From positions 372,001 to 436,000 of the forward strand of contig NZ_JAGIOD010000001.1 of assembly GCF_017876545.1 (NCBI RefSeq): a DNA stretch of 64,000 nucleotides. The letters run 5' to 3'. Each line of letters starts with the position of its first letter. Position 1 is the stretch's first letter. The translations under genes and the position numbers were made by a program. Of the stretch, positions 8,073-17,854 are shown piece by piece. Under the pieces are notes generated by a model that saw only the letters and a program-made list of their open reading frames with translations, made no database searches and had not been told where the DNA came from. Source of the stretch: Brachybacterium sacelli. GTDB taxonomy: Bacteria; Actinomycetota; Actinomycetes; Actinomycetales; Dermabacteraceae.

Positions 8073-8155
8073 GGGGCTCTCCTACGAGCGAGCGGGGCGA
8101 GTGGTGAGGGTCGGCCCGGCCGGGGCGCGCTCACCCGGCCGGACCGCGTCGGGGG

Positions 8156-9685
8156 TCAGGCGCGGCGCGCGAGTCGGACCATGGTCCAGGAGATCGCGGG
8201 CAGGTCGCCCGCCAGATGGCCGTCGGTGAGCGCGACCGAGTCGTTGATCGCGGGAGTCACGGTCTCGGGTGCGTCCTGGGTGTTCGCGGCGTAGGGATCC
8301 TCGTGATGCAGAGTGAGCGCCTCGACCAGCTCGAGGTCGCCGAAGGCCGCCAGGTCCGCATCCAGGGCGAGCGGCGCATCGGCCCCGCGGTTGACGACGA
8401 AGACGGTGAGGTCCCCGGCCTCCTCGTCCCAGGTGGCCACGGCATCGGCCGCGGCGCTGGTCCCGAAGCGGGCGTTCTCGAAGCGCGGCGCCTGGAGACG
8501 CACGTCGAGCACCTCGCCCGCGGCATGACGGGAGGTCAGCGCGAAGGGGTGGAAGGTGGTCTGCTTCCACGCGGCTCCGCCGGGCGCAGTCATGATCGGG
8601 GCGATGACGTTGACCAGCTGGGCGAGGGAGGCGGAGGCGACCCGGTCGCTGTGGCGCAGCAGGGAGATCAGCAGATTGCCGAACACCACGGCGTCCATGG
8701 CGCTGTAGGTGTCCTCGAGCAGCACGGGCGCGACGGGCCAGTCGTCGCCGCTCGGTGGGCGGGACTCGGCGCGGTGCTGGTACCAGATGTTCCACTCGTC
8801 GAAGCTGACCATGATGCGCTTGTCGCGACCCAGCTTCGCGCGCACGTGGTCCGCGGTGGCGACCACGGAGTCGATGAAGTAGTCCATGTCGTCGGCCGAG
8901 GCGAGGAAGGAGGCCTGGTCGCCGTCCTTCTCGGAGTAGTAGGCGTGGGCGGAGATCATGTCGACGTGGTCGTAGGCCTCGGTCAGCACCGTGCTCTCCC
9001 ACTCACCGAAGGTCTCCATCGAGGAGTTCGAGGAGCCGCAGGCGATGAGCTCGAGGTCGGGATCCTCCTGGCGCATCGCGCGGGCGGTCTCGGTGGCCAG
9101 GCGCGCGTACTCCTCGGGCGTCTTGTGGCCGGTCTGCCACGGGCCGTCCATCTCGTTGCCCAGGCACCACATCGAGATGCCGTAGGGCGCGGCGTGACCA
9201 TTGGCGGCGCGTTCGTCGGACAGCGCGATGCCCTCCGGGGCGTTGGCGTACTGGAGGACGTCGAGCGCCTCCTCGATGCCGCGGGTGCCGAGGTTGACGG
9301 CGTACATCGGCTCGACGCCCGCCTTGGAGACCCAGGCCATGAACTCGTCCAGGCCCACGGTGTTGGGGTCGGTGGAGTGCCAGGCGAGGTCATGGCGTGC
9401 CGGGCGCTCCTCGGCGGGGCCGATGCCGTCCTCCCACCGGTAGCCGGAGACGAAGTTGCCTCCGGGGTAGCGCACGGAGCTCACACCGAGCTCGCGGGTC
9501 AGCGCGAGCACGTCGGTGCGGAAGCCGTCCTCGTCGGCCGAGGGATGGCCGGGCTCGTGGATTCCGGTGTAGACGCAGCGGCCGAGGTGCTCGACGAAGG
9601 CGCCGAAGGTGCGGCGGCGCACCGGGGCGACGCGGAAGGCGGGGTTCAGGGCAAGAGTGACGTGCGAAGACATCGGTGTCGGCAT
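8156..9685 (-). CDS. GH51 alpha-L-arabinofuranosidase
   Basis: Up to 509 residues; releases terminal L-arabinofuranose from arabinan or arabinoxylan oligosaccharides inside the cell (no signal peptide). The GH51 fold is shown by EHLGRCVYTG near residue 32, RYPGGNFVSGYRWEDGIGP at 72-90, the acid/base Glu178 in LGNEMDG and the nucleophile Glu297 in SFDEWN. The start could be 9685 or the internal ATG at 9673; AGAAGG abuts the first and is 12 bases from the second. The broken second GH51 gene follows 83 bp downstream. A LacI-type dyad about 55-65 bp upstream suggests control by the divergent LacI regulator. Confidence 0.93.
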   Translation of the reverse strand: MPTPMSSHVTLALNPAFRVAPVRRRTFGAFVEHLGRCVYTGIHEPGHPSADEDGFRTDVLALTRELGVSSVRYPGGNFVSGYRWEDGIGPAEERPARHDLAWHSTDPNTVGLDEFMAWVSKAGVEPMYAVNLGTRGIEEALDVLQYANAPEGIALSDERAANGHAAPYGISMWCLGNEMDGPWQTGHKTPEEYARLATETARAMRQEDPDLELIACGSSNSSMETFGEWESTVLTEAYDHVDMISAHAYYSEKDGDQASFLASADDMDYFIDSVVATADHVRAKLGRDKRIMVSFDEWNIWYQHRAESRPPSGDDWPVAPVLLEDTYSAMDAVVFGNLLISLLRHSDRVASASLAQLVNVIAPIMTAPGGAAWKQTTFHPFALTSRHAAGEVLDVRLQAPRFENARFGTSAAADAVATWDEEAGDLTVFVVNRGADAPLALDADLAAFGDLELVEALTLHHEDPYAANTQDAPETVTPAINDSVALTDGHLAGDLPAISWTMVRLARRA

Positions 9686-9737
9686 CCTTCTCGAAGGTGG
9701 GGCACCGGCCCGGTCGCGGCCATGCGAGGACCAGCTC

Positions 9738-9749
9738 TACAACGTTGCA
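9738..9749. promoter_or_regulatory. LacI-type operator in divergent GH51/lacI region
   Basis: TACAACGTTGCA is a dyad (5 of 6 pairs) with the central CG of LacI-family sites. It lies in the 319-bp region between the GH51 gene and the LacI gene, which otherwise holds no gene. A close relative, TACATCGTTGTA, occurs at 17859-17870. Binding by the neighbouring LacI protein is inference. Confidence 0.6.
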
Positions 9750-10004
9750 AACCAGCTTTCCACAGCCTCGCCACCGCGTCAACGGGCGACGTCCGACGAA
9801 GTCGGCGGGAGCAGCCGGCGACGACGGCGGGGCGGACGACAGAACCGGGACGCCGGCGGCGCACGCGACGCGTCGCCTCAGCGCGCCGCTCCCGTCCCGC
9901 CTCTGCTGGTACACGGGAGCCGGCCCCGCGACCGCGCCCGGCTCCGCCACGACATCGCCCACCCGCCGCACCCGAGCGCGCCCACGAGTGCAAGAATCGT
10001 CCCC

Positions 10005-11123
10005 ATGTCCCTGAACTCCGCGACCGGTCGCCAGCGCCCTCCGTCGCTGCGCGACGTCGCCGAGCTCGCAGGGGTCTCGATCAAGACGGTCTCCAACGTG
10101 GTCAACGACTACCCGCACGTGCGCGACGCCACCCGGGAGAAGGTGCGGGAGGCGATCCTGCAGGTCGGCTACCGTCCGCAGGTCGCAGCACAGCAGCTGC
10201 GCACGGGCGCGAGCAAGATGATCACTCTGGCGGTGCCGGCGCTGACCTTCTCCTACTTCTCGGACCTGGCCCAGGAGTTCATCGACGAGGCGCAACTGCG
10301 CGGCCAGACCGTCGTGCTGCACTCGACCTCCGGCGGTCGCGAGGCCGAGCGCACCGTGCTCGAGGGCTTCAATCGTCTGGTCGGCGACGGCGTGATCTTC
10401 AATCCGCTGCTGATCGAGGAGGAGGTGTTCGCGCGGATGGAGCGCACCACCCAGCCCACGGTCTTCATCGGTGAGCACCTGCCCGAGGAGCTCCCCCAGG
10501 GCAGCGACTACGTACGCATCGACAATGTGGCCGCCGCCTTCGATGCGACCGCCCACCTGCTCGAGTGCGGTCGGCGCCGCATCGCCTTCCTCGGCGCCAT
10601 CGCCACCCGGCACGGCCTGCAGCCCCACAGCTCCGGCTCCCTGCGCCGGGACGGCTACGCCGCCGCGCTGACCGAGCACGGCCTCGACCCCGACGTCGCC
10701 GTCGTGCAGGCGGTCGACGACTGGCACCGCCATGACGGGTTCACCGGCGCCCAGGCGCTGATGGCACGGCACCCCGAGGTGGACGGGATCGTCTGCGGCA
10801 ACGACGACCTCGCCATCGGCGTGCTCGCGCAGCTGCGCCGGCTGGGCCGGCGGGTTCCCGAGGACGTCGCCGTGATCGGCTACGACGACACCCCCGACGC
10901 CCCTTTCGCCTCCCCGCCGCTGTCGACCATCTCGCCGGACAAGCACACGCTCGCCGCGACCGCCCTGGACCTGCTGACCGAACGCATCCAGGGGCACGAC
11001 GGGCCGCCCCGGGTCCTGGACACCCCGTACGCGCTGGTGGTCCGCGAGTCCACGGCCCCCGCCGGCGCCACCTCGTCCCCTGCCACTACGACATCCACTG
11101 ACCTCGAGGAGCTGCCCCGATGA
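10005..11123 (+). CDS. LacI-family transcriptional regulator
   Basis: 372 residues. The N-terminal helix-turn-helix [22 protein letters not shown] begins near residue 14, the hinge helix with AAQQLRTG lies near residue 63, and a periplasmic-binding-type sugar domain follows ([23 protein letters not shown]). No Shine-Dalgarno sequence is visible; an extended -10 (TGC-AAGAAT, 9989-9997) ends 7 bases before the ATG, so the mRNA may be leaderless. It is divergent from the GH51 genes, the probable targets. Its stop overlaps the start of thyA (ATGA), an unusual coupling of a sugar repressor to nucleotide metabolism. Confidence 0.92.
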   Translation: MSLNSATGRQRPPSLRDVAELAGVSIKTVSNVVNDYPHVRDATREKVREAILQVGYRPQVAAQQLRTGASKMITLAVPALTFSYFSDLAQEFIDEAQLRGQTVVLHSTSGGREAERTVLEGFNRLVGDGVIFNPLLIEEEVFARMERTTQPTVFIGEHLPEELPQGSDYVRIDNVAAAFDATAHLLECGRRRIAFLGAIATRHGLQPHSSGSLRRDGYAAALTEHGLDPDVAVVQAVDDWHRHDGFTGAQALMARHPEVDGIVCGNDDLAIGVLAQLRRLGRRVPEDVAVIGYDDTPDAPFASPPLSTISPDKHTLAATALDLLTERIQGHDGPPRVLDTPYALVVRESTAPAGATSSPATTTSTDLEELPR

Positions 11124-11923
11124 CCGTCCCGACCCCGTACGAGGACCTGCTGCGCGAGGTCATGGAGACCGGGCACGCCAAGGGCGACCGCACCGGCACC
11201 GGCACCCGCAGCCTGTTCGGCAAGCAGATCCGCTACGACCTCGGCGCGGGATTCCCGCTGATCACCACCAAGCGGGTGCACACCCGCTCGATCATCCTCG
11301 AGCTGCTGTGGTTCCTGCGCGGGGACACCAACGTGCGCTGGCTGCAGGAGCGGGACGTGACGATCTGGGACGAATGGGCCGACGCCGACGGCGACCTCGG
11401 CCCGGTCTACGGCGCGCAGTGGCGCTCGTGGCCCACGCCCGACGGCGGGGTCATCGACCAGATCACCGACGTCGTCGAGCAGATCCGCGCCAATCCGGAC
11501 TCACGGCGCCTGATCGTCACGGCCTGGAACCCGGCCGACATCCCGAAGATGGCGTTGGCACCCTGCCACGCGCTGTTCCAGTTCGAGGTGCACGACGGGA
11601 AGCTCTCCTGCCAGCTGTACCAGCGCAGCGCCGACCTGTTCCTGGGGGTGCCGTTCAACATCGCCAGCTACGCGCTGCTCACCCACATGGTCGCCCAGCA
11701 GACCGACCTCGAAGTCGGGGACTTCGTGTGGACCGGCGGCGACTGCCACATCTACGACAACCACCACGAGCAGGTGACACGGCAGCTCTCCCGCGAGCCG
11801 TACGAGTACCCGAGGCTGCGCATCGCCCGTCGTCCCGACTCGATCCTGGGTTACGAGCTCGAGGACTTCGAGATCCTCGACTACCAGCACCACAAGGGCA
11901 TCAAGGCCCCGGTCGCCGTCTGA
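11120..11923 (+). CDS. thyA: Thymidylate synthase
   Basis: 267 residues, the typical ThyA length. Makes dTMP from dUMP with methylene-tetrahydrofolate. Diagnostic segments: GDRTGTGT near residue 22, LWFLRGDTN at 63-71, the catalytic Cys149 in [29 protein letters not shown], and the C-terminal KAPVAV. Translation is coupled both ways: the start overlaps the LacI stop, and the stop (TGATG) overlaps the DHFR start. Pairing with DHFR regenerates the folate that ThyA oxidises. Confidence 0.98.
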   Translation: MTVPTPYEDLLREVMETGHAKGDRTGTGTRSLFGKQIRYDLGAGFPLITTKRVHTRSIILELLWFLRGDTNVRWLQERDVTIWDEWADADGDLGPVYGAQWRSWPTPDGGVIDQITDVVEQIRANPDSRRLIVTAWNPADIPKMALAPCHALFQFEVHDGKLSCQLYQRSADLFLGVPFNIASYALLTHMVAQQTDLEVGDFVWTGGDCHIYDNHHEQVTRQLSREPYEYPRLRIARRPDSILGYELEDFEILDYQHHKGIKAPVAV

Positions 11924-12642
11924 TGGCGGCCGAGCACCCCACCGAGCCGGCCCGGACCGAACCGGGCGCGCCGGGCCCCGAGGCGCCAAGCCCCGGCTCA
12001 CCAGGTCCCAGCTCGCCAGGTCCCGTCTCCCCGGGCCGGCACCGGCAGCGCATCGGGGCACGCGCACCGCGGCTCGGCATGATCTGGGCGCAGGCCCGCG
12101 ACGGCGTGATCGGGGCGAGCGGCGCGATGCCCTGGCATCTGCCCGAGGACCTCAAGCACTTCTCCCGCACCACGAAGGGCTCGCCGGTGGTGATGGGCCG
12201 ACGCACCTGGGAGTCCTTCCCGCCGAAGTACCGACCCCTGCCGGGCCGCACGAACATCGTCATCACCCGGGACGACGCCTTCGCCGACGAGGGGGCCGTG
12301 CGCGCCCGCACCATCGAGGAGGCTCTCGACCTGGCCGGCAGTGACCTCGCCGCTCGAGCCGGATCCGCGGACCGCGCCGAGCTCGGGGATCAGGCCGAGC
12401 CCGCAAGCACCTCCACGATCTGGGTCATCGGCGGTGGCCGCGTGTACCGCGAGGCGATGGACCGTGCCGATCTCCTCGTGGTCACGGAGATCGACCTCGA
12501 GATCGACGGGGACACCACTGCGCCCCCGATCCCGGCGGACTTCCCGGCGGCGTCCACGGACCCCGACCCGTCGACCGCCGACTCCCCGTGGCACACCTCC
12601 CGCACGGGCCTGCGCTACCGGATCCTCACCTACTCACGCTGA
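11923..12642 (+). CDS. Dihydrofolate reductase with N-terminal Pro-rich tail
   Basis: 239 residues from the ATG overlapping the thyA stop. The DHFR domain starts at about residue 53 (MIWAQARDGVIG) and shows MPWHLPEDLKHF, the NADPH-binding VVMGRRTWESFP, and WVIGGGRVYREAM. The first 50 residues are Pro/Gly/Ser-rich and probably disordered. Initiation at the internal ATG 12079 would give a standard-length enzyme without the tail, but there is no clear ribosome site there. An insertion of about 30 residues between VRARTIEEALDLAG and WVIGGG is also Ala/Glu-rich. Cytoplasmic; reduces dihydrofolate made by ThyA. Confidence 0.95.
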   Translation: MAAEHPTEPARTEPGAPGPEAPSPGSPGPSSPGPVSPGRHRQRIGARAPRLGMIWAQARDGVIGASGAMPWHLPEDLKHFSRTTKGSPVVMGRRTWESFPPKYRPLPGRTNIVITRDDAFADEGAVRARTIEEALDLAGSDLAARAGSADRAELGDQAEPASTSTIWVIGGGRVYREAMDRADLLVVTEIDLEIDGDTTAPPIPADFPAASTDPDPSTADSPWHTSRTGLRYRILTYSR

Positions 12643-12723
12643 GCGCGCCGGCGGCCCCCACGTCGCCATCTGCCCCGCCGCACCGGCGGACTCACCTGGC
12701 CTCAGCAGCGCCGGCAGCGCCGG

Positions 12724-13722
12724 TCACGACAGGGTGCCGCCCACGCGCAGACGCGGGACCGCGGTATCCACCTCGAGCTCACGCAGGTGCATGTACCGGC
12801 CCGTGCGCGCCTCGTCCCAGGCGTGGAAGGCGATCACGTCCTGCCCGTCGGGCCCGGTGGTGCAGGAGTCGTGGCCCGGCCCGATGAACTCCGCATCGCT
12901 GCGCAGCAGCACGTCCTCCCCCGCCTCCGGCACGGTCCACGGACCCGTCGGCGAGGCGGCGTGCATCCAAGCCGTGCGGTAGCCGGTGCCCTGCCACGAC
13001 CCGCCGGAGAAGGTCAGCAGCAGGAGCCCGTCGCGCACCACCACGTGAGGCCCCTCGAGGGTGTGCCAGGTGAACCTCCGCCCGTACATCTCGCGCTCCC
13101 GCTGGAAGATCTGCCAGTCGTCGTAGGGCGCGAGCACCGGCACCGTCGGACCCAGTGTCGTCGGCGTCAGCAGCGGCGCCGCCGCCAGATGCGTGCCCGG
13201 TCGCTCGTGCTCGAGCACGTCGCGGGCAAAAAACAACCACCAGCTCCCGTCGCCGAGACGGCACGGGGAGGCATCGATCGCGAACAGCTCCTCGGGCGTC
13301 AGCACCACCGACTGGTCACGGAAGGGTCCCTCGGGCGTCGCGGCCCGGGCCACCCGGACCAGGTGGCCGCGGTCCCCATGGCCGACGGAGTAGTACATCC
13401 ACCATGCGCCCTCGCGTTCGCACACCTCCGGGGCCCAGTAGGAGTCCCCGGCCTCCGGCGCCAGCGCCTCCAGCACGTTCCCGATCCCGTGCCAGGTCAC
13501 GAGATCCTCGGAGACCGCTGCGGGCACGGCGAGACCCTCCCGGACCGGCCCGGTCCCGTAGGCGATCCACCCGTCGGGCGTGCGGACCACGTCCGGATCC
13601 GCGAGCGGGACCGACCAGGAGGGCTCCGGCCGCCCCGCATCCCCGCTCTCGGCGAGGCGCCCGGCCCCTCCGTCTGCCACGCCCACCGCCTGCCCGTCAG
13701 CCGCTCCCCCGGCCCCGCTCAT
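12724..13722 (-). CDS. GH43-family glycoside hydrolase
   Basis: 332 residues; five-bladed propeller glycosidase acting on arabinose or xylose linkages. The base Asp is in PLADPDVVRT (about residue 42), the pKa-modulating Asp in AIDASPC, and the acid Glu in TLEGPHVVV. No signal peptide, so it is probably intracellular. It is the last gene of a four-gene operon with an SBP and two permeases; its ATG overlaps the permease stop (ATGA). Together they look like uptake and hydrolysis of arabino- or xylo-oligosaccharides. The first 30 residues are low-complexity. Confidence 0.9.
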   Translation of the reverse strand: MSGAGGAADGQAVGVADGGAGRLAESGDAGRPEPSWSVPLADPDVVRTPDGWIAYGTGPVREGLAVPAAVSEDLVTWHGIGNVLEALAPEAGDSYWAPEVCEREGAWWMYYSVGHGDRGHLVRVARAATPEGPFRDQSVVLTPEELFAIDASPCRLGDGSWWLFFARDVLEHERPGTHLAAAPLLTPTTLGPTVPVLAPYDDWQIFQREREMYGRRFTWHTLEGPHVVVRDGLLLLTFSGGSWQGTGYRTAWMHAASPTGPWTVPEAGEDVLLRSDAEFIGPGHDSCTTGPDGQDVIAFHAWDEARTGRYMHLRELEVDTAVPRLRVGGTLS

Positions 13723-14573
13723 CCCTTCAGGCCCGTCGCCGAGATGCCGGCCACCAGGTAGCGCTGCAGCACGAAGAACACCAGCAGCACCGGGATCAGG
13801 CTGATGGTGGCCGCCATGAACAAGCCGCCGTAGTCGAAGGTCTGGGCGGTCAGGAAGGAGGAAAGGTAGATCTGCACCGTCATCGCGTTCTGCCCGTCGC
13901 CCGCGACCACCAGCGGCCACAGGAACGCGTTCCAGGAGCCGATCAGTCCCAGCACCGTCAGCGCCGAGGCGAAAGGCAGGGTGTTGGGGAAGACGATCCG
14001 GAAGAAGGTGCGGAAGAACCCTGCCCCGTCGAGGTAGGCGGCCTCCTCGATCTCCCGCGGGAAGTTCACGTAGAACTGCCGGAACAGGAACACGTTGAAG
14101 GCGCTGAACAGCCCGGGGACGATCAGGCCCTGCAGGGTGCCGATCCAGCCGAGCGAGGCGACGATGATGAAGTTCGGCACGAACGCCGTCGGGGCCGGCA
14201 CCAGCAGCACCACGATCACCAGGATGAACATCGGCTTCGCGGCCCGGCTCGGGATCCTCACCAGCGCGTAGCCGGCCAATGAGGCGATGAGGATCGACAG
14301 CGAGGTCGACACGACCGCCATGATCGCGGAGTTCTGCAGCGCCTCGAGGAACTTCGGATCCGTCAGCAGCTGCGGGATCCGCGCCCACTGCGGGTCGCTG
14401 GGCCAGAAGACGAACTCCTGCGAGTAGATCTCGTCATTGGTGGACAGGGCCGTCTTGATCATCGCGTAGAACGGCACCAGGAACACCAGTGCCAGGGCCG
14501 AGGCGACCACGTAGCGCACCACCAGGGAGACGCTGCCGCGGTTCTGGCCGACGATGTTGAGCTGGGCGGTCAT
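13719..14573 (-). CDS. Carbohydrate ABC transporter permease (MalG type)
   Basis: 284 residues with six membrane helices and the EAA loop EEAAYLDGAGFFRTFFRIVFPNT region that docks the ATPase. Start ATG 14573 overlaps the preceding permease stop by 4 bases; its own stop overlaps the GH43 start. Inner membrane. No ATPase gene is in the operon, so a shared MsmK/UgpC-like ATPase elsewhere is expected, as is usual for CUT1 systems in actinobacteria. Confidence 0.92.
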   Translation of the reverse strand: MTAQLNIVGQNRGSVSLVVRYVVASALALVFLVPFYAMIKTALSTNDEIYSQEFVFWPSDPQWARIPQLLTDPKFLEALQNSAIMAVVSTSLSILIASLAGYALVRIPSRAAKPMFILVIVVLLVPAPTAFVPNFIIVASLGWIGTLQGLIVPGLFSAFNVFLFRQFYVNFPREIEEAAYLDGAGFFRTFFRIVFPNTLPFASALTVLGLIGSWNAFLWPLVVAGDGQNAMTVQIYLSSFLTAQTFDYGGLFMAATISLIPVLLVFFVLQRYLVAGISATGLKG

Positions 14574-15604
14574 CGCTGCGTCTCCTGTCCGCCGGCCGAT
14601 GCGGGCCGACGCGTCTTCGCGCGCAGGAACCGGAAGGGCCCTCGGCGCGGGTTGTCGTCGTTGGACCCGAAGCCCATCAGGTAGGTCTGCAGGAGCCCGG
14701 CGATGACCATGATGGCGGTCAGCACCAGGGCGCCGGCCGAGCCGGTGCCGAAGTCCTGCTGGGGGCCGAGGGCGATGTTGTAGAGGTAGACCAGCGGGGG
14801 TCTGGTCTCGGGATTGTTCCCGGTGAGGTTGTAGAACTCGTCGAAGGCCTGGAAAGCGGCGATGAGCTGGAGCAGCAGCACGGCCGCGGAGGTGGTGCGC
14901 AGCTGCGGCAGGGTGATCATGCGGAACATGCGGAAGCCGCCGGGATTCAGCCCGTCGACCGCGGCCGCCTCGTACATCTGGGTCGGGATCGCCTGCAGGC
15001 CCGCCAGGAACAGCAGCATGTAGAACCCGACCTGCAGCCACAGCCGCACCGACACCAGCACGATCCACCAGTACGGAGAGGACGACAGCCAGCTCGCGAT
15101 GGAGTCGACCCCGACCATCCCGAGCAGGGTGTTGACGACTCCCGACTCGAGGCCGTTGAACAGCGACAACCTCCAGACGACGCAGGCGACGACGTAACTG
15201 CACGCCGTGGGCAGGAAGAAGACGGAGCGGTAGAAGGTCTGGAAGCGGGGCAGGCCGTTGACCAGCACCGCGAGCCCTAGCGACGAGGCCATCGTCACCG
15301 GGACGATGAACAGCGCGAAGATGATGAAGGTGCGCAGGGACTGCAGGAACGCGGTATCGACGAGGAAGTTGGTGAAGTTGTCCAGGCCGACGAACTTCGT
15401 GGGCAGCACCGTGCCGCGTGCCTCGAACAGGCTGAGCGTCCCGCCCCACAGCAGCGGCAGGATCGTGAAGATGCACAGTCCCACCAGGAACGGGGTGAAG
15501 AACAGCCAGAACGCCAGGGCGTTGCCCTTGATCCTGGTGGGGCCGCTGCGCTCCGTCGCCGTGTCCGCGTCGGCGCCGGTGCGCGCGCGGGTCGGCGCGC
15601 TCAC
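14570..15604 (-). CDS. Carbohydrate ABC transporter permease (MalF type)
   Basis: 344 residues with about six membrane helices after a charged 30-residue N-terminus; the EAA motif is seen in YEAAAVDGLNPGGFRMFRMITLP. Start GTG 15604 overlaps the upstream SBP stop (GTGA). It pairs with the following MalG-type permease. Substrate inferred from the operon to be an arabino- or xylo-oligosaccharide. Confidence 0.92.
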   Translation of the reverse strand: MSAPTRARTGADADTATERSGPTRIKGNALAFWLFFTPFLVGLCIFTILPLLWGGTLSLFEARGTVLPTKFVGLDNFTNFLVDTAFLQSLRTFIIFALFIVPVTMASSLGLAVLVNGLPRFQTFYRSVFFLPTACSYVVACVVWRLSLFNGLESGVVNTLLGMVGVDSIASWLSSSPYWWIVLVSVRLWLQVGFYMLLFLAGLQAIPTQMYEAAAVDGLNPGGFRMFRMITLPQLRTTSAAVLLLQLIAAFQAFDEFYNLTGNNPETRPPLVYLYNIALGPQQDFGTGSAGALVLTAIMVIAGLLQTYLMGFGSNDDNPRRGPFRFLRAKTRRPASAGGQETQR

Positions 15605-16854
15605 GACCCGATCGCCCGGTTGCTGGCCTTCTCGGCCGCCGCGAGCTCCTCCGCCGGATCGGCGCCGTTCTTGAGCACGTTGCTGATCGCGTCCGCGTGC
15701 GGGGTGCTGATCTCACCGGTCCACTCCGGCGGACCGGTCACGCCCATCTCCTTGGCCATGGTGGCGATCTCGAGTCCGTTGCCGTCCTTGAGCGCCTCGG
15801 CCTCGTCCGCCACGGCGGTCAGCGGCGGGATGTGGAAGCCGTAGTTCAGCGCCCAGTCGGTCTGGTGCTCGGTCTGGTCGACCCAGAGCCACTTCGCGAA
15901 CGCCTTGGCCGCGTCGGTCTTCTGACTGTTGCCGCCGACCTGCTGGTTCCAGGTGCCCATGAAGGCGACCTGGCGGCCGTCGGCGCCGACGGCGGGGTGC
16001 GAGAAGACGCCGATGTCGTCGAGGGAGCTCTCGAGGACGGGCAGCGCCCAGCAGCCGCCCCAGGTGATGGCGGAGAGCCCGGCCCCGAAGGCCGCGGGAT
16101 CCGCCCAGTCCGACGGGGCGCCGGTCAGCAGCACCTCGTCGGCGATCATCTGCTGGATCGCGCCGAGCCCCTCGACGTACCCGGGGGTGTTGTAGGCGAC
16201 GGCGTCGCGGGCGTCGTTCAACGGGGTGCCGCCGGCGGCCCAGACCATCGCCCAGCAGCTGGCGTCGAAGTTGTTGCCGAGGAACAACCCCTTCTGGTCG
16301 GGCGTGGTCAGCTCGGTGGCCGCGGCGACGAGGTCGTCGAAGGTCTCCGGGGGCTCGATGCCGGCCTTCTCGAACAGGCTCTTGCGGTAGTAGAAGTGCT
16401 GCGGATCCAGGATCATCGGAATGCCCCAGATCTTCTCGCCGATGGTCACCGGCCCCAGGGCAGCCTCGTTGAACTGGTCCTTGACCGGATCGACGATGTC
16501 GGTGAGCTCGACGTAACGGCCCTGCTCGGCCTGGTCCACGTTGATCGTGTTGTTCTCGAAGACGTCCACTCCCCCGCCGGACAGCAGTGCCGTGGACAGA
16601 CGCGCCGCGTAGTCGCCGGTGACCCAGTTGACCTTCACCGTGGCGTCCTCGTAGGCCGCGGCGTACTCGGTGGCCGCCTCCTTGGTGCCGTCCTCCCCGT
16701 ACTGGTGGTACCACTGCGAGAGGGTCTCTCCCCCGCCTCCGGAGTCGGTGAGGCCGCCGGTGTTGCCACCGCAGGCGGTGAGCCCGGCACCGGCGAGGGT
16801 CATCCCGCCGAGACCGAGAGCCGTGCGTCGTGAGAACTGCTTCCGTGCGGACAT
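15601..16854 (-). CDS. Sugar ABC transporter substrate-binding lipoprotein
   Basis: 417 residues. The start ATG 16854 has GAAGGAG 6 bases upstream; a longer reading to 16890 is unnecessary. The N-terminus has a Tat-like SRRTALGLGG and a lipobox LTAC, so the mature protein is anchored on the outer face of the membrane. CUT1-type extracellular binding protein. First gene of the SBP-permease-permease-GH43 operon. A TAGACT -10-like hexamer lies about 50 bp upstream, but no convincing -35 was found. Confidence 0.92.
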   Translation of the reverse strand: MSARKQFSRRTALGLGGMTLAGAGLTACGGNTGGLTDSGGGGETLSQWYHQYGEDGTKEAATEYAAAYEDATVKVNWVTGDYAARLSTALLSGGGVDVFENNTINVDQAEQGRYVELTDIVDPVKDQFNEAALGPVTIGEKIWGIPMILDPQHFYYRKSLFEKAGIEPPETFDDLVAAATELTTPDQKGLFLGNNFDASCWAMVWAAGGTPLNDARDAVAYNTPGYVEGLGAIQQMIADEVLLTGAPSDWADPAAFGAGLSAITWGGCWALPVLESSLDDIGVFSHPAVGADGRQVAFMGTWNQQVGGNSQKTDAAKAFAKWLWVDQTEHQTDWALNYGFHIPPLTAVADEAEALKDGNGLEIATMAKEMGVTGPPEWTGEISTPHADAISNVLKNGADPAEELAAAEKASNRAIGS

Positions 16855-17108
16855 GGTGATCTCCTTCGATGCGCCGCTGCAGCGCGGCATTGCGCTGCAC
16901 CCGCGAGTCTAACGTGGGAATTCGTGGCGACCGTCACGGCTGTGCATCGTTTGGCCGGAGGGCTCGGAGGCTCTGCCACTGAACGGCCGGGCCGACGGAC
17001 TCCACGCAGTGCGCGTCGGCGGCGACGGACGCCGCGGAATGCACGTCGGCAACGACAGGCACCGGCGTGGCCGCCGACAGCGGGGCGCCTCCTGGCGCGA
17101 GGAACTGA

Positions 17109-17798
17109 TCAGGTCCCGGTGATGCCGGTGGTGGCGACGCTCTTGATGATCTGGCGCTGGAAGAACATGAACACCACGATCAGGGGCAGGGCCGCCAGTA
17201 CGGCCTGGGCCATCTGCTGGGCGTACTGGATGCCGTAGGCGCTCATCACCGTCTGCAGACCCGTCGGCAGCGTCATGAGGCTCGAGTCGTTGATGACGAT
17301 GAAGGGCCACAGGAAGTTGTTCCAGGCGCCGATGAACACGAAGATCGCGACCGCCCCGAGGATCGGCCGGGACAACGGCAGCACGATGCTCCGGAAGATG
17401 CGGAACCGGCTCGCGCCGTCCATCAGCGCGGCCTCCTCGAGCTCGAAGGGGATCTGGTCGAAGAACTTCTTGAGGATGAACACCATCGGGGCCGCGACCA
17501 CCTGCGGCAGGATGATGCCCCAGTACGTGTCCACCAGGTTCAGCGACAGCATCAGCTGGAACAGCGGCACGATGAGGATCTGGGCGGGGATCATGATCGA
17601 GGCGATGATCAGGACGATGACCATCTGGCGGCCCACGAACCTGAGCCGCGAGAGCGCGTACCCTGCCAACGCCGAGATCGTCACCGTGATCAGGGTGACC
17701 GCCGCCGAGGTGAGGAAGCTGTTCCACGCCCAGCGCGGCACGAGGCCTTCTGTGAGCACGTTGACGTACGCCTGGATCGTGAAGCCGTCCTCGGGCAC
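17109..17798 (-). pseudogene. MalG-type ABC permease lacking its N-terminus
   Basis: 229 residues match only the C-terminal four-fifths of a 280-300 residue permease: they begin in the periplasmic stretch before helix 2 and keep the EAA loop (ELEEAALMDGASRFRIF) and the C-terminus ATTGITGT. In this frame a stop lies about 45 bases upstream of the GTG, so the first membrane helix is gone. No SBP or partner permease is present. A complete-looking promoter and LacI-type operator stand directly upstream, as if a deletion joined the promoter of a transport operon to the tail of its last gene. Expression of a non-functional remnant is likely. Confidence 0.72.
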
Positions 17799-17854
17799 GA
17801 GCGTGATCGGCGGCCCGGCGGCCGATGCGGCGCGTGCCCTGCATCACAGGGCCC

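Noticed and set aside
12724..14388. A 554-residue fusion of the GH43 protein with upstream sequence
   Set aside because: The upstream half is an out-of-frame reading of the permease; the GH43 gene starts at the ATG overlapping the permease stop.
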